The position numbers were made by a program, and so were the translations under genes. The notes beneath the pieces were generated by a model. It was not told the DNA's origin and did no database searches. It was given only the letters and a program-made list of their open reading frames with translations. This document shows, piece after piece, positions 39,134-48,523 of a stretch of DNA of 55,791 bases. Positions within the stretch are counted from its first letter, which is position 1, and every line of letters starts with the position of its first letter. This stretch comes from Umboniibacter marinipuniceus (GTDB lineage: Bacteria > Pseudomonadota > Gammaproteobacteria > Pseudomonadales > DSM-25080): positions 1 through 55,791 of the forward strand of contig NZ_REFJ01000005.1 in assembly GCF_003688415.1 (NCBI RefSeq), in the 5' to 3' direction.

Positions 39134-40138
39134 ATGACAACCATAAGTAACAGCTCACACACCCCGTCAACCGAACAAGTGGACATGACAGCCTACGAAG
39201 TTGAATTTGATGCGATTCCGCTCGAGAAACTCAGTAAGCAGCAAAAACTTGTCAAAGCTCGAAAACACGCAAGATCACAGGATGTCGGCGGCGAGCGAGC
39301 GCTCGATGCCACGCAGCTCTACCTCAACGAAATTGGCTTTTCGCCGTTACTTTCAGCAGAAGACGAAGTGCACTTCGCACGAATGGCGCAACGGGGTGAA
39401 GAAGCGGGTCGTCAGCGAATGATTGAAAGTAACCTTCGTTTAGTGGTAAAGATTGCCCGTCGCTATATTAATCGAGGCCTGAGTCTTTTAGACCTTATCG
39501 AAGAAGGTAACCTCGGACTTATTCGCGCCGTAGAAAAGTTTGATCCAGAACGAGGATTCCGTTTCTCAACCTACGCCACCTGGTGGATTCGCCAAACTAT
39601 CGAGCGAGCGGTCATGAATCAGACGCGGACGATTCGCTTACCTATCCACGTTGTGAAAGAACTCAATGTTTATCTCCGTGCAGCGCGCGAGTTGACCCAA
39701 AAGTTAGATCATGAGCCAACTGCGGAAGAAATCGCAGATTTAATGGACCGGCCTGTAAAAGACGTTAAGCGGATGCTTGGCCTTAATGAGCGCGTAACAT
39801 CGGTGGACACGCCGATAGGCCCAGATTCAGACAAATCAGTTCTCGAGACGATTGCTGATACCTCAATATCTACGCCCGAAGAAGACCTTCAGTCCGACGA
39901 TCTGAACTCATCGATTTCACGGTGGCTTGATGAGCTATCTGAAAAGCAGCGTGAAGTCCTCTCTCGTAGGTTCGGGCTCAGAGGTCATGAAATGATGACG
40001 CTTGAAGATGTGGGTAGAGAGATTGGCCTCACTCGCGAGCGAGTCAGACAAATTCAGGTTGAAGCGCTACGCCGCCTCAAGGATAAAATGGAAAGTCAGG
40101 GGCTTTCCGCCGCACAGGTTTTCGGTGAATTTAGTTGA
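39134..40138 (+). CDS. rpoS: RNA polymerase sigma factor RpoS
   Basis: The general stress and stationary-phase sigma factor. Region 1.2 is [21 protein letters not shown]; region 2 has [33 protein letters not shown] and [16 protein letters not shown]; region 3 begins [21 protein letters not shown]; region 4 ends with [17 protein letters not shown]. (Each is a separate motif.) ATG 39134 with GGAG about ten bases upstream gives 334 residues, as in relatives; the frame runs 20 codons further up. The nlpD-rpoS order and the nearby fdxA-mutS-recA genes are the common gammaproteobacterial layout. Confidence 0.97.
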   Translation: MTTISNSSHTPSTEQVDMTAYEVEFDAIPLEKLSKQQKLVKARKHARSQDVGGERALDATQLYLNEIGFSPLLSAEDEVHFARMAQRGEEAGRQRMIESNLRLVVKIARRYINRGLSLLDLIEEGNLGLIRAVEKFDPERGFRFSTYATWWIRQTIERAVMNQTRTIRLPIHVVKELNVYLRAARELTQKLDHEPTAEEIADLMDRPVKDVKRMLGLNERVTSVDTPIGPDSDKSVLETIADTSISTPEEDLQSDDLNSSISRWLDELSEKQREVLSRRFGLRGHEMMTLEDVGREIGLTRERVRQIQVEALRRLKDKMESQGLSAAQVFGEFS

Positions 40139-40165
40139 GCCTCCCCTTTTAGCCTCTATACCTTG

Positions 40166-40192
40166 CCCCTTTTTCTGAAAGGGGCTTTTTTA
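40166..40192 (+). terminator. rpoS intrinsic terminator
   Basis: An 8-bp stem (GCCCCTTT with AAAGGGGC) with a 5-base loop is followed by TTTTTT, 28 bases after the rpoS stop. The next 140 bases, to the fdxA terminator, hold no gene I can support. Confidence 0.9.
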
Positions 40193-40331
40193 TATCTAGG
40201 GTGCGCTAATACTAATACACCGAAGGTGTTGGGGCGCCAAGTGTTGTAGGTTTTACGCAATTCAGCGTCTTAGGTCTTTACGCAGTACTCCAGTTTAGTC
40301 CGCACCGAGACGCAATAGCACGATTTTAAGG

Positions 40332-40362
40332 CGAAAAAAAAACTCCACTAAGTGAAGTTTCT
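40332..40362 (-). terminator. fdxA-side intrinsic terminator (minus strand)
   Basis: Read on the minus strand, a 9-bp stem (40340-40348 with 40352-40360, one G-U pair, 3-nt loop) is followed by nine T. It lies just after the fdxA stop. Confidence 0.85.
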
Positions 40363-40387
40363 CTGTTCGAACTCTGCTCGTTATGAG

Positions 40388-40711
40388 CTAGCGCTCTAGA
40401 TGCTCAAGCTTATTAGGCTCACCATCCCATTTCTCTGCTTCCGGCATAGCATCCTTCATCTCGGTGATGTTTGGCCATACCTCAGCCAGTTCCGCGTTGA
40501 GTTCTAGGAATGCCTCTTCACCGTCGGGGATTTCGTCTTCCGAGTAGATCGCGCCGATAGGACATTCTGGCTCACACAGCGCACAATCAATGCATTCGTC
40601 TGGGTGGATAACCAAGAAGTTGGGACCTTCGTAGAAACAGTCAACCGGGCAAACCTCAACACAGTCTGTGTGTTTGCAGTTAATACAGTTGTCACCAACA
40701 ATAAATGTCAT
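40388..40711 (-). CDS. fdxA: 7-Fe ferredoxin (3Fe-4S plus 4Fe-4S), FdxA/FdI type
   Basis: This 107-residue ferredoxin has cysteines at 9, 12, 17, 21, 25, 40, 43, 46 and 50, the same pattern as Azotobacter FdI offset by the initiator Met. On that model Cys9, 17 and 50 hold the [3Fe-4S] cluster and Cys21, 40, 43 and 46 the [4Fe-4S] cluster. The long acidic C-terminal tail ending KLEHLER is also conserved. It is a low-potential electron carrier, linked in relatives to oxidative stress. AGGAG lies nine bases before the ATG. mutS lies upstream on the same strand. Confidence 0.97.
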   Translation of the reverse strand: MTFIVGDNCINCKHTDCVEVCPVDCFYEGPNFLVIHPDECIDCALCEPECPIGAIYSEDEIPDGEEAFLELNAELAEVWPNITEMKDAMPEAEKWDGEPNKLEHLER

Positions 40712-40840
40712 CGTGAGAGTCTCCTATGTACTCAGTAAATTTCGAATATGACGCCATTTTAGCAAAATTCGAATAAAGCTGTCTGTAAATATTTCGTCTT
40801 AAGGCTATTTCGGAAAGTTATATACCCCGTAACTGTTCGC

Positions 40841-43408
40841 TCAAAGTTTCTTCAGTTCGTAAAGCAGGTCAAGCGCCTCTCGCGGCGATAGTGAATCCGG
40901 ATCTATCGAAGCAAATTGTTGTTCCAGAGCGGATGGCTCGGCGGCAAATAGCTCGGCTTGAGCTGGCGCCGTTACTAAAGCGGGCAGCGCTTCGTTCGTG
41001 GCAAGCTTAGCAGTACCGGAGGCGCTCTCTAACTGGGCCAATTTCGTGTTAGCCGCTTGCAGAACGGCGGCCGGTAGCCCAGCAAGTTTAGCTACTTGAA
41101 TACCAAAGGATTTGCTGGCGGGGCCGGGTTTTACTCGGTGGAGAAAAACGATTTGTCCCTGGTGTTCTTTAGCATCGAGATGTTGATTGAAAACCTGGTT
41201 GAACTGCTGAGATAGCGCCGTGAGCTCAAAATAATGGGTGGCGAATAATGTTAGTGCGCCGATCTCGGCAAGTTGCACAGCGCTGGCCCAGGCTAGGGAG
41301 AGTCCATCGTAGGTGGAGGTTCCACGACCGATTTCATCCATTAAGACTAGTGAACTCGCCGACGCATTATTGAGGATGTTAGCGGTCTCGGTCATTTCAA
41401 CCATAAACGTTGAACGGCCGCCAGCGAGATCATCCGAAGAGCCAATGCGGGTAAAAATACGATCGACAATGCCAATGGTCGCGTCCGTAGCCGGCACAAA
41501 ACAGCCAGTATGCGCAAGCAGCACAATCAAAGCAGTTTGGCGCATGAAGGTAGACTTACCGCCCATATTAGGCCCAGTGACAATACTTAAAGATTGACTT
41601 GGGTTGAGGCAGGTATCATTCGCGACAAAGGGCGAGTCAAGTACATCCTCAACCACAATATGCCGTCCGCCACTAATGGCGAGGCCTCTATCAATGCTGA
41701 GCGTTGGTTTACAGAAACTGAGCTGATCACTGCGCTCGGCAAAACAACATAGCACATCAAGTTCCGCAACGGCATAGGCCGAGCGCTGGAGCGCAATCAG
41801 TGATTCATTCAACCTCTCTAGCAAGGCCTCATAGAGCGCTTTCTCGCGAGTGAGTGCACGGCTTTTAGCTGAGAGGGCTTTATCCTCAAAGGCCTTGAGT
41901 TCGGGCGTAATATATCGCTCGGCATTCTTGAGCGTCTGTCGGCGTTGGTAGTCCGCAGGTACCTCTACCGCCTGCGCCTTGCCGATTTCAATAAAGTAGC
42001 CGTGAACTCGGTTATAGCCCACTTTTAGCGTACTGCAGTTGCAACGGGCACGCTCACGCTCTTCGAGCTCCAGTAGAAACTCTCCCGCATTCGCGCTGAG
42101 TTCTCTAAGTTCGTCGAGTTCGGCATCGTAACCTTTGGCGATGACTCCACCGTCCCGAATTAACATCGGCGGATTGTCGGTAATAGCTTGGTTTAACAGC
42201 GTGACTAATTCTGGAAATTCACCAACGCGTTGGAAAAGTTTCTGTAGTTCTGGAGAACTGATGCCTAGTTGATGTATTTCCGGGTAGATAGCGATGGAAT
42301 CTCGTAGCCTAGTTAGGTCTCTAGGTCGAGCTGAGCGAAGCGCCAAACGGCTTAATATTCGCTCCAGATCGCCAACGTTGCTGAGTGCGGCGCGGATAGG
42401 TTCGAACACGAAGTTCTGAAGCACTTCGCTCAGGCTATTTTGGCGCTGCTGGATTAAGTCGATTTGAGCCAGCGGACGATGTAGCCACTGGTTTAGCAGA
42501 CGGCTTCCCATTGCCGTTCGGCAGCTATCCATTACCCCTAAAAGCGTATTCTCGGTTCCTCCGGCGAGGTTACGGTCAATTTCAAGGTTTCTCAGTGTGG
42601 CCGAATCAAGTTCAACATAGTCACTATGATTCTCTACCACTAGGCTTTGGACGTGAGGCAGTTGGCCTCGTTGTGTGTCCAGCGCGTATTGAAGTAAACA
42701 ACCTGCGGCGCTAAGCGCCAATGGCAGGTCTTCGCAACCAAATCCGCTTAAGTCATGCGTAGCGAAGTGACGCGTAAGGGTGTCCTTGGCCGAATCTAAA
42801 TCAAACTGCCAAGCCGCCTGAGGTCGTAGGCCCGCTTTGGGGTTAACGCCATGGGGCAAGGCCACCGATTCGTCGAAGAGAATCTCCGCGGGGTTGAGAC
42901 GGAATAACGTGGCGCTTAGCGCGCTGCTACTGTGGCCCTCTTGTAATGCAAAACGACCAGACGCCATATCCAGCGTGGCTAATCCGTAGTGGTCACCCTC
43001 GCGATAAAGAGAGACCAGCAAATTGACCTGTTGTTCGTCTAGGAGTGCCTCGTCGGTCAAGGTTCCGGGCGTGACCACTCTAACCACCTTACGCTCTACC
43101 GGGCCCTTGCTGGTGGCAGGATCGCCAATTTGTTCGCAAATGGCCACCGAGACGCCCTGACGCACAAGTCGTGCAAGGTAGTTTTCAGCCGCGTGATGGG
43201 GAACCCCTGCCATGGGGATAGGTTCGCCGCCGGATTTTCCTCGCGCCGTAAGGGTAACGTCAAGCCTGCGAGCCGCCTCTTTGGCGTCATCGAAAAACAG
43301 TTCGTAAAAGTCGCCCATACGATAGAACACCATTTCATTAGGGTGTTCGGCCTTAATCTTTAGGTATTGGACCATCATTGGGGTGTGCTTAACGGAACTA
43401 TCAGTCAT
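40841..43408 (-). CDS. mutS: DNA mismatch repair protein MutS
   Basis: The mismatch sensor, 855 residues. The N-terminal mismatch-binding motif is [17 protein letters not shown], with the Phe-x-Glu equivalent FYE in that segment. The ATPase domain has the Walker [14 protein letters not shown] near residue 609 and [20 protein letters not shown] as Walker B and signature. FATHYFELT follows, and a C-terminal dimerisation region is present. It is divergent from pncC-recA. No clear terminator separates it from fdxA. Confidence 0.97.
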   Translation of the reverse strand: MTDSSVKHTPMMVQYLKIKAEHPNEMVFYRMGDFYELFFDDAKEAARRLDVTLTARGKSGGEPIPMAGVPHHAAENYLARLVRQGVSVAICEQIGDPATSKGPVERKVVRVVTPGTLTDEALLDEQQVNLLVSLYREGDHYGLATLDMASGRFALQEGHSSSALSATLFRLNPAEILFDESVALPHGVNPKAGLRPQAAWQFDLDSAKDTLTRHFATHDLSGFGCEDLPLALSAAGCLLQYALDTQRGQLPHVQSLVVENHSDYVELDSATLRNLEIDRNLAGGTENTLLGVMDSCRTAMGSRLLNQWLHRPLAQIDLIQQRQNSLSEVLQNFVFEPIRAALSNVGDLERILSRLALRSARPRDLTRLRDSIAIYPEIHQLGISSPELQKLFQRVGEFPELVTLLNQAITDNPPMLIRDGGVIAKGYDAELDELRELSANAGEFLLELEERERARCNCSTLKVGYNRVHGYFIEIGKAQAVEVPADYQRRQTLKNAERYITPELKAFEDKALSAKSRALTREKALYEALLERLNESLIALQRSAYAVAELDVLCCFAERSDQLSFCKPTLSIDRGLAISGGRHIVVEDVLDSPFVANDTCLNPSQSLSIVTGPNMGGKSTFMRQTALIVLLAHTGCFVPATDATIGIVDRIFTRIGSSDDLAGGRSTFMVEMTETANILNNASASSLVLMDEIGRGTSTYDGLSLAWASAVQLAEIGALTLFATHYFELTALSQQFNQVFNQHLDAKEHQGQIVFLHRVKPGPASKSFGIQVAKLAGLPAAVLQAANTKLAQLESASGTAKLATNEALPALVTAPAQAELFAAEPSALEQQFASIDPDSLSPREALDLLYELKKL

Positions 43409-43485
43409 GAAATTACAATCTTATTATGTGTCTAGGAGCGAAACATTGTAACCTGTAACGAGTGTATTAGGCGATGGAATTAGCG

Positions 43486-43971
43486 ATGAAATTTGATCAA
43501 TTGGCCGCTGAATTAGGCACTCAGTTGGCCGCAAAGGAGTGGACGGTTACCACTGCCGAAAGTTGTACCGGCGGGATGGTGAGCGCAGCGATCACTTCAG
43601 TGCCTGGCAGCTCAGCTTGGTTTGAGCAAAGTTATACTACCTACAGTAATGCTAGCAAGGAGCGGGTGCTAGGTGTTCTGCCAGCGATTATTGAAAGCAA
43701 TGGTGTTGTCAGCGAACCGGTTGTCGCGCAAATGGCGCTGGGCGCCGCGTTGCAAAGTAATGCCGAGTGTGCCGTGGCGATAAGTGGCATTGCGGGTCCA
43801 GGTGGTGCTACTGAGAATAAGGCAGTTGGCACCGTTTGCTTTGGCTGGGTTGTTGGTGGTGTTGTGACCACTGCAACGCATCAGCTCCAGGGAGATCGGC
43901 AAGCGGTTCGAGAACAATCTGTTGAAATTGCGCTAAAAGGGTTGTTGCAGCACATACAGTTTTATGTGTAA
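43486..43971 (+). CDS. pncC: Nicotinamide-nucleotide amidohydrolase (CinA C-terminal domain protein)
   Basis: A stand-alone CinA C-terminal domain of about 161 residues, which deamidates NMN to NaMN in NAD recycling. The signature [22 protein letters not shown] (in parts TTAESCTGG and [11 protein letters not shown]) carries the catalytic Ser, and [21 protein letters not shown] is the other family motif. I prefer ATG 43486, with GGA seven bases upstream, to ATG 43474. It lies immediately upstream of recA, as in many gammaproteobacteria; the recA promoter sits in its last codons. Confidence 0.93.
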   Translation: MKFDQLAAELGTQLAAKEWTVTTAESCTGGMVSAAITSVPGSSAWFEQSYTTYSNASKERVLGVLPAIIESNGVVSEPVVAQMALGAALQSNAECAVAISGIAGPGGATENKAVGTVCFGWVVGGVVTTATHQLQGDRQAVREQSVEIALKGLLQHIQFYV

Positions 43972-43974
43972 ACT
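43945..43974 (+). promoter_or_regulatory. recA promoter
   Basis: TTGCAG (43945-43950), an 18-base spacer and TAAACT (43969-43974) make a plausible sigma-70 promoter within and just past the pncC 3' end, directly before the LexA box. Confidence 0.6.
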
Positions 43975-43993
43975 ACTGGATAGTTATACAGTA
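43974..43993 (+). promoter_or_regulatory. LexA (SOS) box of recA
   Basis: The sequence TACTGGATAGTTATACAGTA has the CTG-N10-CAG core and TA flanks of the gammaproteobacterial LexA operator, and covers the expected transcription start 35-54 bases before the recA ATG. LexA should therefore repress recA and recX. Confidence 0.93.
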
Positions 43994-44027
43994 TATTGAT
44001 CGTCACATGATGGCCGAGGAAAATAAT

Positions 44028-45056
44028 ATGGATCCAAATAAAGAAAAAGCTTTAGGTGCCGCACTGTCTCAAATCGAGCGTCAGTTTGGTAAAGGTACAG
44101 TTATGCGTATGGGTGATAAAGAGCGCGTTAAGATCCCAGTGGTCTCAACCGGTTCACTTGGCTTGGATGTGGCGCTTGGAGTGGGTGGTCTGCCGCGTGG
44201 TCGCGTCGTCGAGATCTATGGCCCAGAGTCATCGGGTAAGACAACCTTAACCTTGCAAGTTATTGCCGAAGCGCAGAAAGCAGGCGGTACCTGTGCGTTC
44301 ATTGATGCTGAGCATGCATTAGATCCTATCTACGCAGAAAAATTGGGTGTGAATGTGGACGACTTGATCGTCTCGCAGCCAGACACTGGCGAACAAGCAC
44401 TCGAAGTGACGGATATGCTGGTTCGTTCTAGCGCCGTGGATGTGCTTGTTGTTGACTCGGTAGCAGCGCTTACACCAAAGGCTGAGATCGAAGGTGATAT
44501 GGGTGATTCTCATGTTGGTTTGCAAGCACGATTGATGTCACAGGCACTTCGCAAATTAACCGGTAACATTAAGAATACGAACTGTCTGGTGATCTTTATC
44601 AACCAAATTCGTATGAAGATTGGTGTTATGTTTGGCTCGCCAGAGACTACTACTGGTGGTAATGCGTTGAAGTTCTATTCAAGTGTTCGTCTAGATATCC
44701 GCCGAATTGGTGCAGTTAAAGAAGGCGATGAGATTGTTGGTAACGAAACGCGAGTAAAGGTTGTTAAAAACAAAGTTGCTCCACCGTTCCGCCAAACCGA
44801 ATTTCAGATTACCTACGGCAAGGGCATTAACCGTCATGGCGAGATTATTGACTACGGTGTGAAACTTGGCGTCGTGGATAAATCGGGTGCATGGTACAGC
44901 TACAATGGCGAAAAAATTGGCCAGGGTAAGCAAAACTCCATCCGATTCCTACAGGAAAATCCGGCACTTTGCGAAGAGATTGAAGCAATCGTTCGTGGGC
45001 AGTTGCTAGATGTGCCAGAAGAAAAGACTGAAGACGCTACTACGGAAGATGCATAA
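44028..45056 (+). CDS. recA: Recombinase RecA
   Basis: Strand-exchange protein and SOS co-protease. From ATG 44028 (GAGGA upstream; the frame extends seven codons) it has 342 residues. The Walker [10 protein letters not shown] is at residues 65-73, Walker B is [17 protein letters not shown]-binding loop L1 lies near [19 protein letters not shown] and L2 near [20 protein letters not shown]. (Motifs given separately.) The acidic C-terminal tail is short. It is under a LexA box and overlaps recX by 8 bases. Confidence 0.98.
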   Translation: MDPNKEKALGAALSQIERQFGKGTVMRMGDKERVKIPVVSTGSLGLDVALGVGGLPRGRVVEIYGPESSGKTTLTLQVIAEAQKAGGTCAFIDAEHALDPIYAEKLGVNVDDLIVSQPDTGEQALEVTDMLVRSSAVDVLVVDSVAALTPKAEIEGDMGDSHVGLQARLMSQALRKLTGNIKNTNCLVIFINQIRMKIGVMFGSPETTTGGNALKFYSSVRLDIRRIGAVKEGDEIVGNETRVKVVKNKVAPPFRQTEFQITYGKGINRHGEIIDYGVKLGVVDKSGAWYSYNGEKIGQGKQNSIRFLQENPALCEEIEAIVRGQLLDVPEEKTEDATTEDA

Positions 45057-45495
45057 CGAGGCATCCGAACTTCGGCGGGCGGCAATGGATTTGCTCGCTC
45101 GTCGAGAGCAGTCTTCCAAAGAACTATTTACCAAGTTGAAGCGCCGCAGTGAAGATGAAGCGCTCATTAATCATGTCATCAAGCAGCTACAGCAGGATGC
45201 GCTTCAATGCGATCGCCGATTTAGCGAGAGTTACTTTCGCTCATTGGTTAATCGAGGCATAGGCCCAGTGAGAATTCGAAATGAATTTCGAGCTAAGGGG
45301 GTTGCTCAGGATTTGGTTGATGAAATATTTGACGCGATGTCGGGTGATATCAATTGGTTTGACATGGCCGAAGCTATTGTGACTAAGAAATTTGGCACAC
45401 TGGAATTTTCGGACGAGAAAGAGAAGGCAAAGTGCCTTCGATTCCTGGCCTATAGAGGCTTCAGTAGTGATATAGCTTACGAGATCATTTTCTAG
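45049..45495 (+). CDS. recX: Regulatory protein RecX
   Basis: A 148-residue, charged, all-helical protein built from three tandem three-helix repeats, which inhibits RecA filament growth. Family hallmarks are [19 protein letters not shown], then [18 protein letters not shown] and [11 protein letters not shown]. It starts at an ATG inside the recA stop region (8-base overlap), so it is probably made at low level by coupling to recA and shares its SOS control. Confidence 0.9.
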   Translation: MHNEASELRRAAMDLLARREQSSKELFTKLKRRSEDEALINHVIKQLQQDALQCDRRFSESYFRSLVNRGIGPVRIRNEFRAKGVAQDLVDEIFDAMSGDINWFDMAEAIVTKKFGTLEFSDEKEKAKCLRFLAYRGFSSDIAYEIIF

Positions 45496-45541
45496 TTAAA
45501 AGAGAGCTGGTAAGCTAAATACCTCGGAATAGTTAAATTCC

Positions 45542-46057
45542 TTATTTAAACTCAATCATTAGGTCATCCGAGAGTGCCTCAAGCGCCTCAGCGAGTTCCG
45601 TTTGGGCTTCTTCTTCTGACTTATCATCCGTTAATATCACACTGAGCTTCGCCGAGAACATAGGAATACCGGACATTGAGCCGCTTTGTGTCTCGGTGGT
45701 TAGGCTATGAATGCTGAAGTTGTGAGCGCGAAGTCTTGAACTAATTTCACTGACAATCCCAACGCGATCATTGGCGATCACCGTGAAGCGAATGATTGAT
45801 TCTTTTTTAGTCGTATTGACTGTTTCCTCTACACGAATGTCGATTCCGTCATGTTTCAACAAAGCTAATGTCGAAACAAATGACTTTCGGTTATCGTCAG
45901 GTATGGAGACGGTCATAATCCCTGTAAACTTACCGGCAAGGTCGGCAAAGTGAGATTGCAACCAGCTACCTTTTTGTTGAGCGATCACGGTTGAAAGTTC
46001 ATTAACGATGCCGGGACGGTCATCGGACATTATCGTAATAACAAGCGTTGAGTGCAT
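45542..46057 (-). CDS. gcvR: ACT-domain protein, GcvR-like regulator
   Basis: A 171-residue protein of two ACT domains (about 3-75 and 88-165), each starting with a small-ligand segment: MSDDRPGIVNELS and ANDRVGIVSEISSRL. This is the layout of GcvR, which binds GcvA and glycine to control the glycine cleavage operon, and of related amino-acid sensors. There is no DNA-binding or catalytic domain. A weak AGGAC precedes the ATG. No gcvA is in the window, so the target is inferred only from family. Confidence 0.8.
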   Translation of the reverse strand: MHSTLVITIMSDDRPGIVNELSTVIAQQKGSWLQSHFADLAGKFTGIMTVSIPDDNRKSFVSTLALLKHDGIDIRVEETVNTTKKESIIRFTVIANDRVGIVSEISSRLRAHNFSIHSLTTETQSGSMSGIPMFSAKLSVILTDDKSEEEAQTELAEALEALSDDLMIEFK

Positions 46058-46098
46058 AATACAGTCCTACTGTTGTTTGGCTCACGGAGAGGTTAAAC

Positions 46099-46395
46099 AT
46101 GAAGGTTAGCGCGGATTTTTGCCTTATCCCTATGGGAGATCATGCATCCATCGCACCACAAATTGCAAGCGTTCAACGAATTCTAGTTGAGCACGGGTTG
46201 AGTCACCAACTCCATGCATACGGAACCAATGTAGAGGGTGACTGGGATAGCGTTATGGCGGCAATCAAAGCTTGCCATGAGCTGTTGCATGAGAGTGGAG
46301 TATTGAGGATTTCAACGTCAATTCGAGTAGGTACTCGAATTGATCGAACACAAACAAACCAACAAAAAATAGAAGCAGTCACTAAACTGCTCTAA
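46099..46395 (+). CDS. UPF0045/MTH1187 family small protein
   Basis: A 98-residue protein of the YqgV/MTH1187 family (ferredoxin-like fold). Typical segments are ADFCLIPMG, LHAYGTNVEGDWDSVM and AIKACHELLHE, with the C-terminal TRIDR. Family members bind thiamine or related small ligands, but the function is not settled. AGAGG lies upstream of the ATG. It is divergent from gcvR and followed after 16 bases by the exported methyltransferase-like gene. Confidence 0.85.
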   Translation: MKVSADFCLIPMGDHASIAPQIASVQRILVEHGLSHQLHAYGTNVEGDWDSVMAAIKACHELLHESGVLRISTSIRVGTRIDRTQTNQQKIEAVTKLL

Positions 46396-46411
46396 ACGAA
46401 GAGGATGAGTC

Positions 46412-47212
46412 ATGAAGAAATTATTTAGCGTGTTAGCGCTTGGTGCAGCAATTGCTAGTTCAGCCGTCACTGCCGATGCAATTCAAAACGCGGTGGAGTC
46501 ATCGCACCGTTCCGAGTCCTTTAAGGTTCGTGACGATCAGCGTCACCCAGTGGAAACGCTGAGTGCATTCCAAGTTGGTTCCGCGGACACGGTACTTGAG
46601 ATTTGGCCTGGGTCAGGTTGGTATACTGAGATTCTTGCGCCAATGCTTAAGGATGATGGCCGATTAATCGCCGCGCACTTCCCTACCGAAACCGATATCA
46701 ATTACTACACCACATCGCGTATGAACTTCGTTGAGAAGCTGGCAGAAACGCCTGACGTGTACGGCAAAGTTGAGCTTGCACAGATGGTGCCGAACCAGGG
46801 TGTGGTTGGCGTGGAAGAAGCGTCAGTGGATAGAGTGTTGACCTTCCGTAATGTTCACAACTGGTTGCGCGGCGGCAACGAGCAAACCGTTTTTAACAGT
46901 TTCTTTAGTGTACTAAAGCCGGGTGGTATGTTGGGCGTTGTTGAACACCGAGCTAACGAGGGCGCATCGCGCGAAGAAATGCTGCGTAGTGGTTACGTCA
47001 CGCAGAGCTATGTCATTCAGCTTGCTGAAGCAGCTGGCTTTGAGTTGGTAGAGGCTTTCGAAATCAACGCCAATGAGCTTGATACCAAGAACTACGAAGG
47101 CGGCGTATGGTCACTGCCGCCAACGCTTCGTCATGGCGATCAGGACCGTGCTAAGTATGTTGCGATAGGCGAAAGTGATCGAATGACGCTACTTTTCCGT
47201 CGTCCAGAGTAA
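46412..47212 (+). CDS. Exported SAM-methyltransferase-like protein (COG4798 type)
   Basis: The first 20-23 residues (MKKLFSVLALGAAIASSAVTA) form a clear Sec signal peptide, yet the mature part is a class I methyltransferase fold: motif I VLEIWPGSGWYTEILAPML, then a DRVLTFRNVHNW motif and VLKPGGMLGVVEHR. SAM is not normally found in the periplasm, so either the domain binds another ligand, or the protein has a different reaction. The family occurs in several proteobacteria, without an assigned function as far as I know. It precedes yheU by 3 bases. Confidence 0.8.
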   Translation: MKKLFSVLALGAAIASSAVTADAIQNAVESSHRSESFKVRDDQRHPVETLSAFQVGSADTVLEIWPGSGWYTEILAPMLKDDGRLIAAHFPTETDINYYTTSRMNFVEKLAETPDVYGKVELAQMVPNQGVVGVEEASVDRVLTFRNVHNWLRGGNEQTVFNSFFSVLKPGGMLGVVEHRANEGASREEMLRSGYVTQSYVIQLAEAAGFELVEAFEINANELDTKNYEGGVWSLPPTLRHGDQDRAKYVAIGESDRMTLLFRRPE

Positions 47213-47215
47213 GTA

Positions 47216-47470
47216 ATGATCGAAATACCTCATGGCGAACTTAGTGATACCGCATTAGAGGCAGTTCTCGAGGAATTTATTACTCGTGAAGGGACTGACT
47301 ATGGTGCGGTTGAGCAGAGTCTAGCGAGTAAAATTTCGCAGCTTAAGCATGAGCTGCTTGCCGGTAGGGCGTTGATCGTATTCGATCCCGTCCTATCTAG
47401 CACGCATATCACAACAGCTGAAGCTTGGCAGGCTAATGAGCTTACTAGTGAGGGTGGTCATGACGATTGA
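47216..47470 (+). CDS. YheU/UPF0270 family small protein
   Basis: An 84-residue protein with the family start [20 protein letters not shown] and the REGTDYG and [12 protein letters not shown] segments, as in YheU of E. coli. The function is unknown. It starts 3 bases after the methyltransferase-like gene and overlaps tusA by 11 bases, so it is translated with both. The C-terminal ten residues have no match that I recognise. Confidence 0.88.
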   Translation: MIEIPHGELSDTALEAVLEEFITREGTDYGAVEQSLASKISQLKHELLAGRALIVFDPVLSSTHITTAEAWQANELTSEGGHDD

Positions 47471-47708
47471 TCATGTTTTAGATACACGCGGTCTATTTTG
47501 TCCGGAGCCCGTGATGATGTTGCACGGGGCAGTTCGAGAGGCTACACAGGGCCAGTTGCTTCAGGTGCTAGCCACCGATCCTTCCACTCAACGCGATATA
47601 GCCAAGTTTTGTCAGTTTCTGGAACACGACTTAGTTTCGAGTGAAGTGGTGCAGAGTGATGGTCAGGAAGAGTTTCATTTTGTAATCAAAATCGCCGCTG
47701 CAACCTAG
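47460..47708 (+). CDS. tusA: TusA-family sulfurtransferase
   Basis: An 82-residue TusA/SirA fold protein that carries persulfide sulfur for tRNA 2-thiouridine and other thiolation routes. The signature [18 protein letters not shown] contains the CPxP motif with active Cys14. ATG 47460 is chosen because GAGGG is about six bases upstream and the family starts there; the open frame runs eight codons further up. It overlaps yheU by 11 bases. Confidence 0.9.
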   Translation: MTIDHVLDTRGLFCPEPVMMLHGAVREATQGQLLQVLATDPSTQRDIAKFCQFLEHDLVSSEVVQSDGQEEFHFVIKIAAAT

Positions 47709-47712
47709 TGTC

Positions 47713-47763
47713 GTTAGTAAAGTTCACTAGTTAGTAACGTTCACGAGTTAGTTTTGTTAACGC
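47713..47763. repeat. Three tandem 17-bp repeats (iteron-like)
   Basis: Copies at 47713-47729, 47730-47746 and 47747-47763 start GTTAGT. The first two differ at two positions (GTTAGTAAAGTTCACTA and GTTAGTAACGTTCACGA) and the third is more divergent. They lie between the convergent ends of tusA and the unknown minus-strand gene, so an operator for either is not obvious. Confidence 0.8.
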
Positions 47764-47772
47764 CTAGGGCTC

Positions 47773-48453
47773 TTAGCCAATTAGGCGCATAACGATATCT
47801 TTCATACTGGCCATCGCGCCAGGCTCCTTGGCATGGACACGTTTAGCAATCGCGTAGTGGAAGTAGTAGAGAAACCTTGCTTCAGGTTGATTTGCTGAAA
47901 ACGTTTGTTGCTCTGCTAAGGGCTTGCTGCGCTGTTCGTAGTTCGCATGAAACAGGCCGATGACAGCACCATCAATTAACCGCCAGCCTACAATGGGTCT
48001 AAGGTCGTACCCCCCATCGTTATCGGCCAATATCAGCGCGTGGGTGCCAATGATTTCTGGAAAGAGGCGTTGATGCGTCTTCGTTGGCTGTTGAGCCATG
48101 GCGAGTAATTCGACGCGTTTGGACTCTGGCGCCTCCAGCTGAAGGGCGTTTGAATGGCAGTCCTGATAGCCTACCCAGCGCCCACCATAAGCGAGTGTTA
48201 CTTGATCGCACGGGCAAACTGAATCTTGCCAGGCTACGAGGCCGGTAACCCTTCCATCCTCTAACATCGACCAGCAAAGAATTGGCAGCGCATAGTAACG
48301 CGTGTCTTCGTCACATTGGTATATCATCTTGATACCCGTGAACTCGGGGCTAACGCAGCGTATTCGTTGAGCTGGCTCCTCATTGATGGCCTGTCTTGAG
48401 AATATACCCGTGACATTTGGGTCAGGCTTGTCGGGATTGTAGCTAGGGTTCAT
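47773..48453 (-). CDS. Conserved hypothetical protein with a duplicated motif
   Basis: I do not recognise a named family. The 226-residue soluble protein has no signal peptide. Two parts look duplicated: residues 53-75 (YALPILCWSMLEDGRVTGLV) and 149-169 (YDLRPIVGWRLIDGAVIGLF) share the pattern Y-x-x-x-P-I-x-x-W-x-x-x-D-G-x-V-x-G-L. Cys80 and Cys82 form a CPC after the first copy. The C-terminus is basic and helical. GAGG lies before the ATG. It is divergent from epmC, with a 70-base gap, and convergent with tusA. Confidence 0.75.
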   Translation of the reverse strand: MNPSYNPDKPDPNVTGIFSRQAINEEPAQRIRCVSPEFTGIKMIYQCDEDTRYYALPILCWSMLEDGRVTGLVAWQDSVCPCDQVTLAYGGRWVGYQDCHSNALQLEAPESKRVELLAMAQQPTKTHQRLFPEIIGTHALILADNDGGYDLRPIVGWRLIDGAVIGLFHANYEQRSKPLAEQQTFSANQPEARFLYYFHYAIAKRVHAKEPGAMASMKDIVMRLIG

Positions 48454-48523
48454 AATACCGCCTCAGATTGGCAAGTTGTTAAAACTTGCACCCTCTAAGT
48501 ATAGTTTTCATTCGGAGTTGCGT

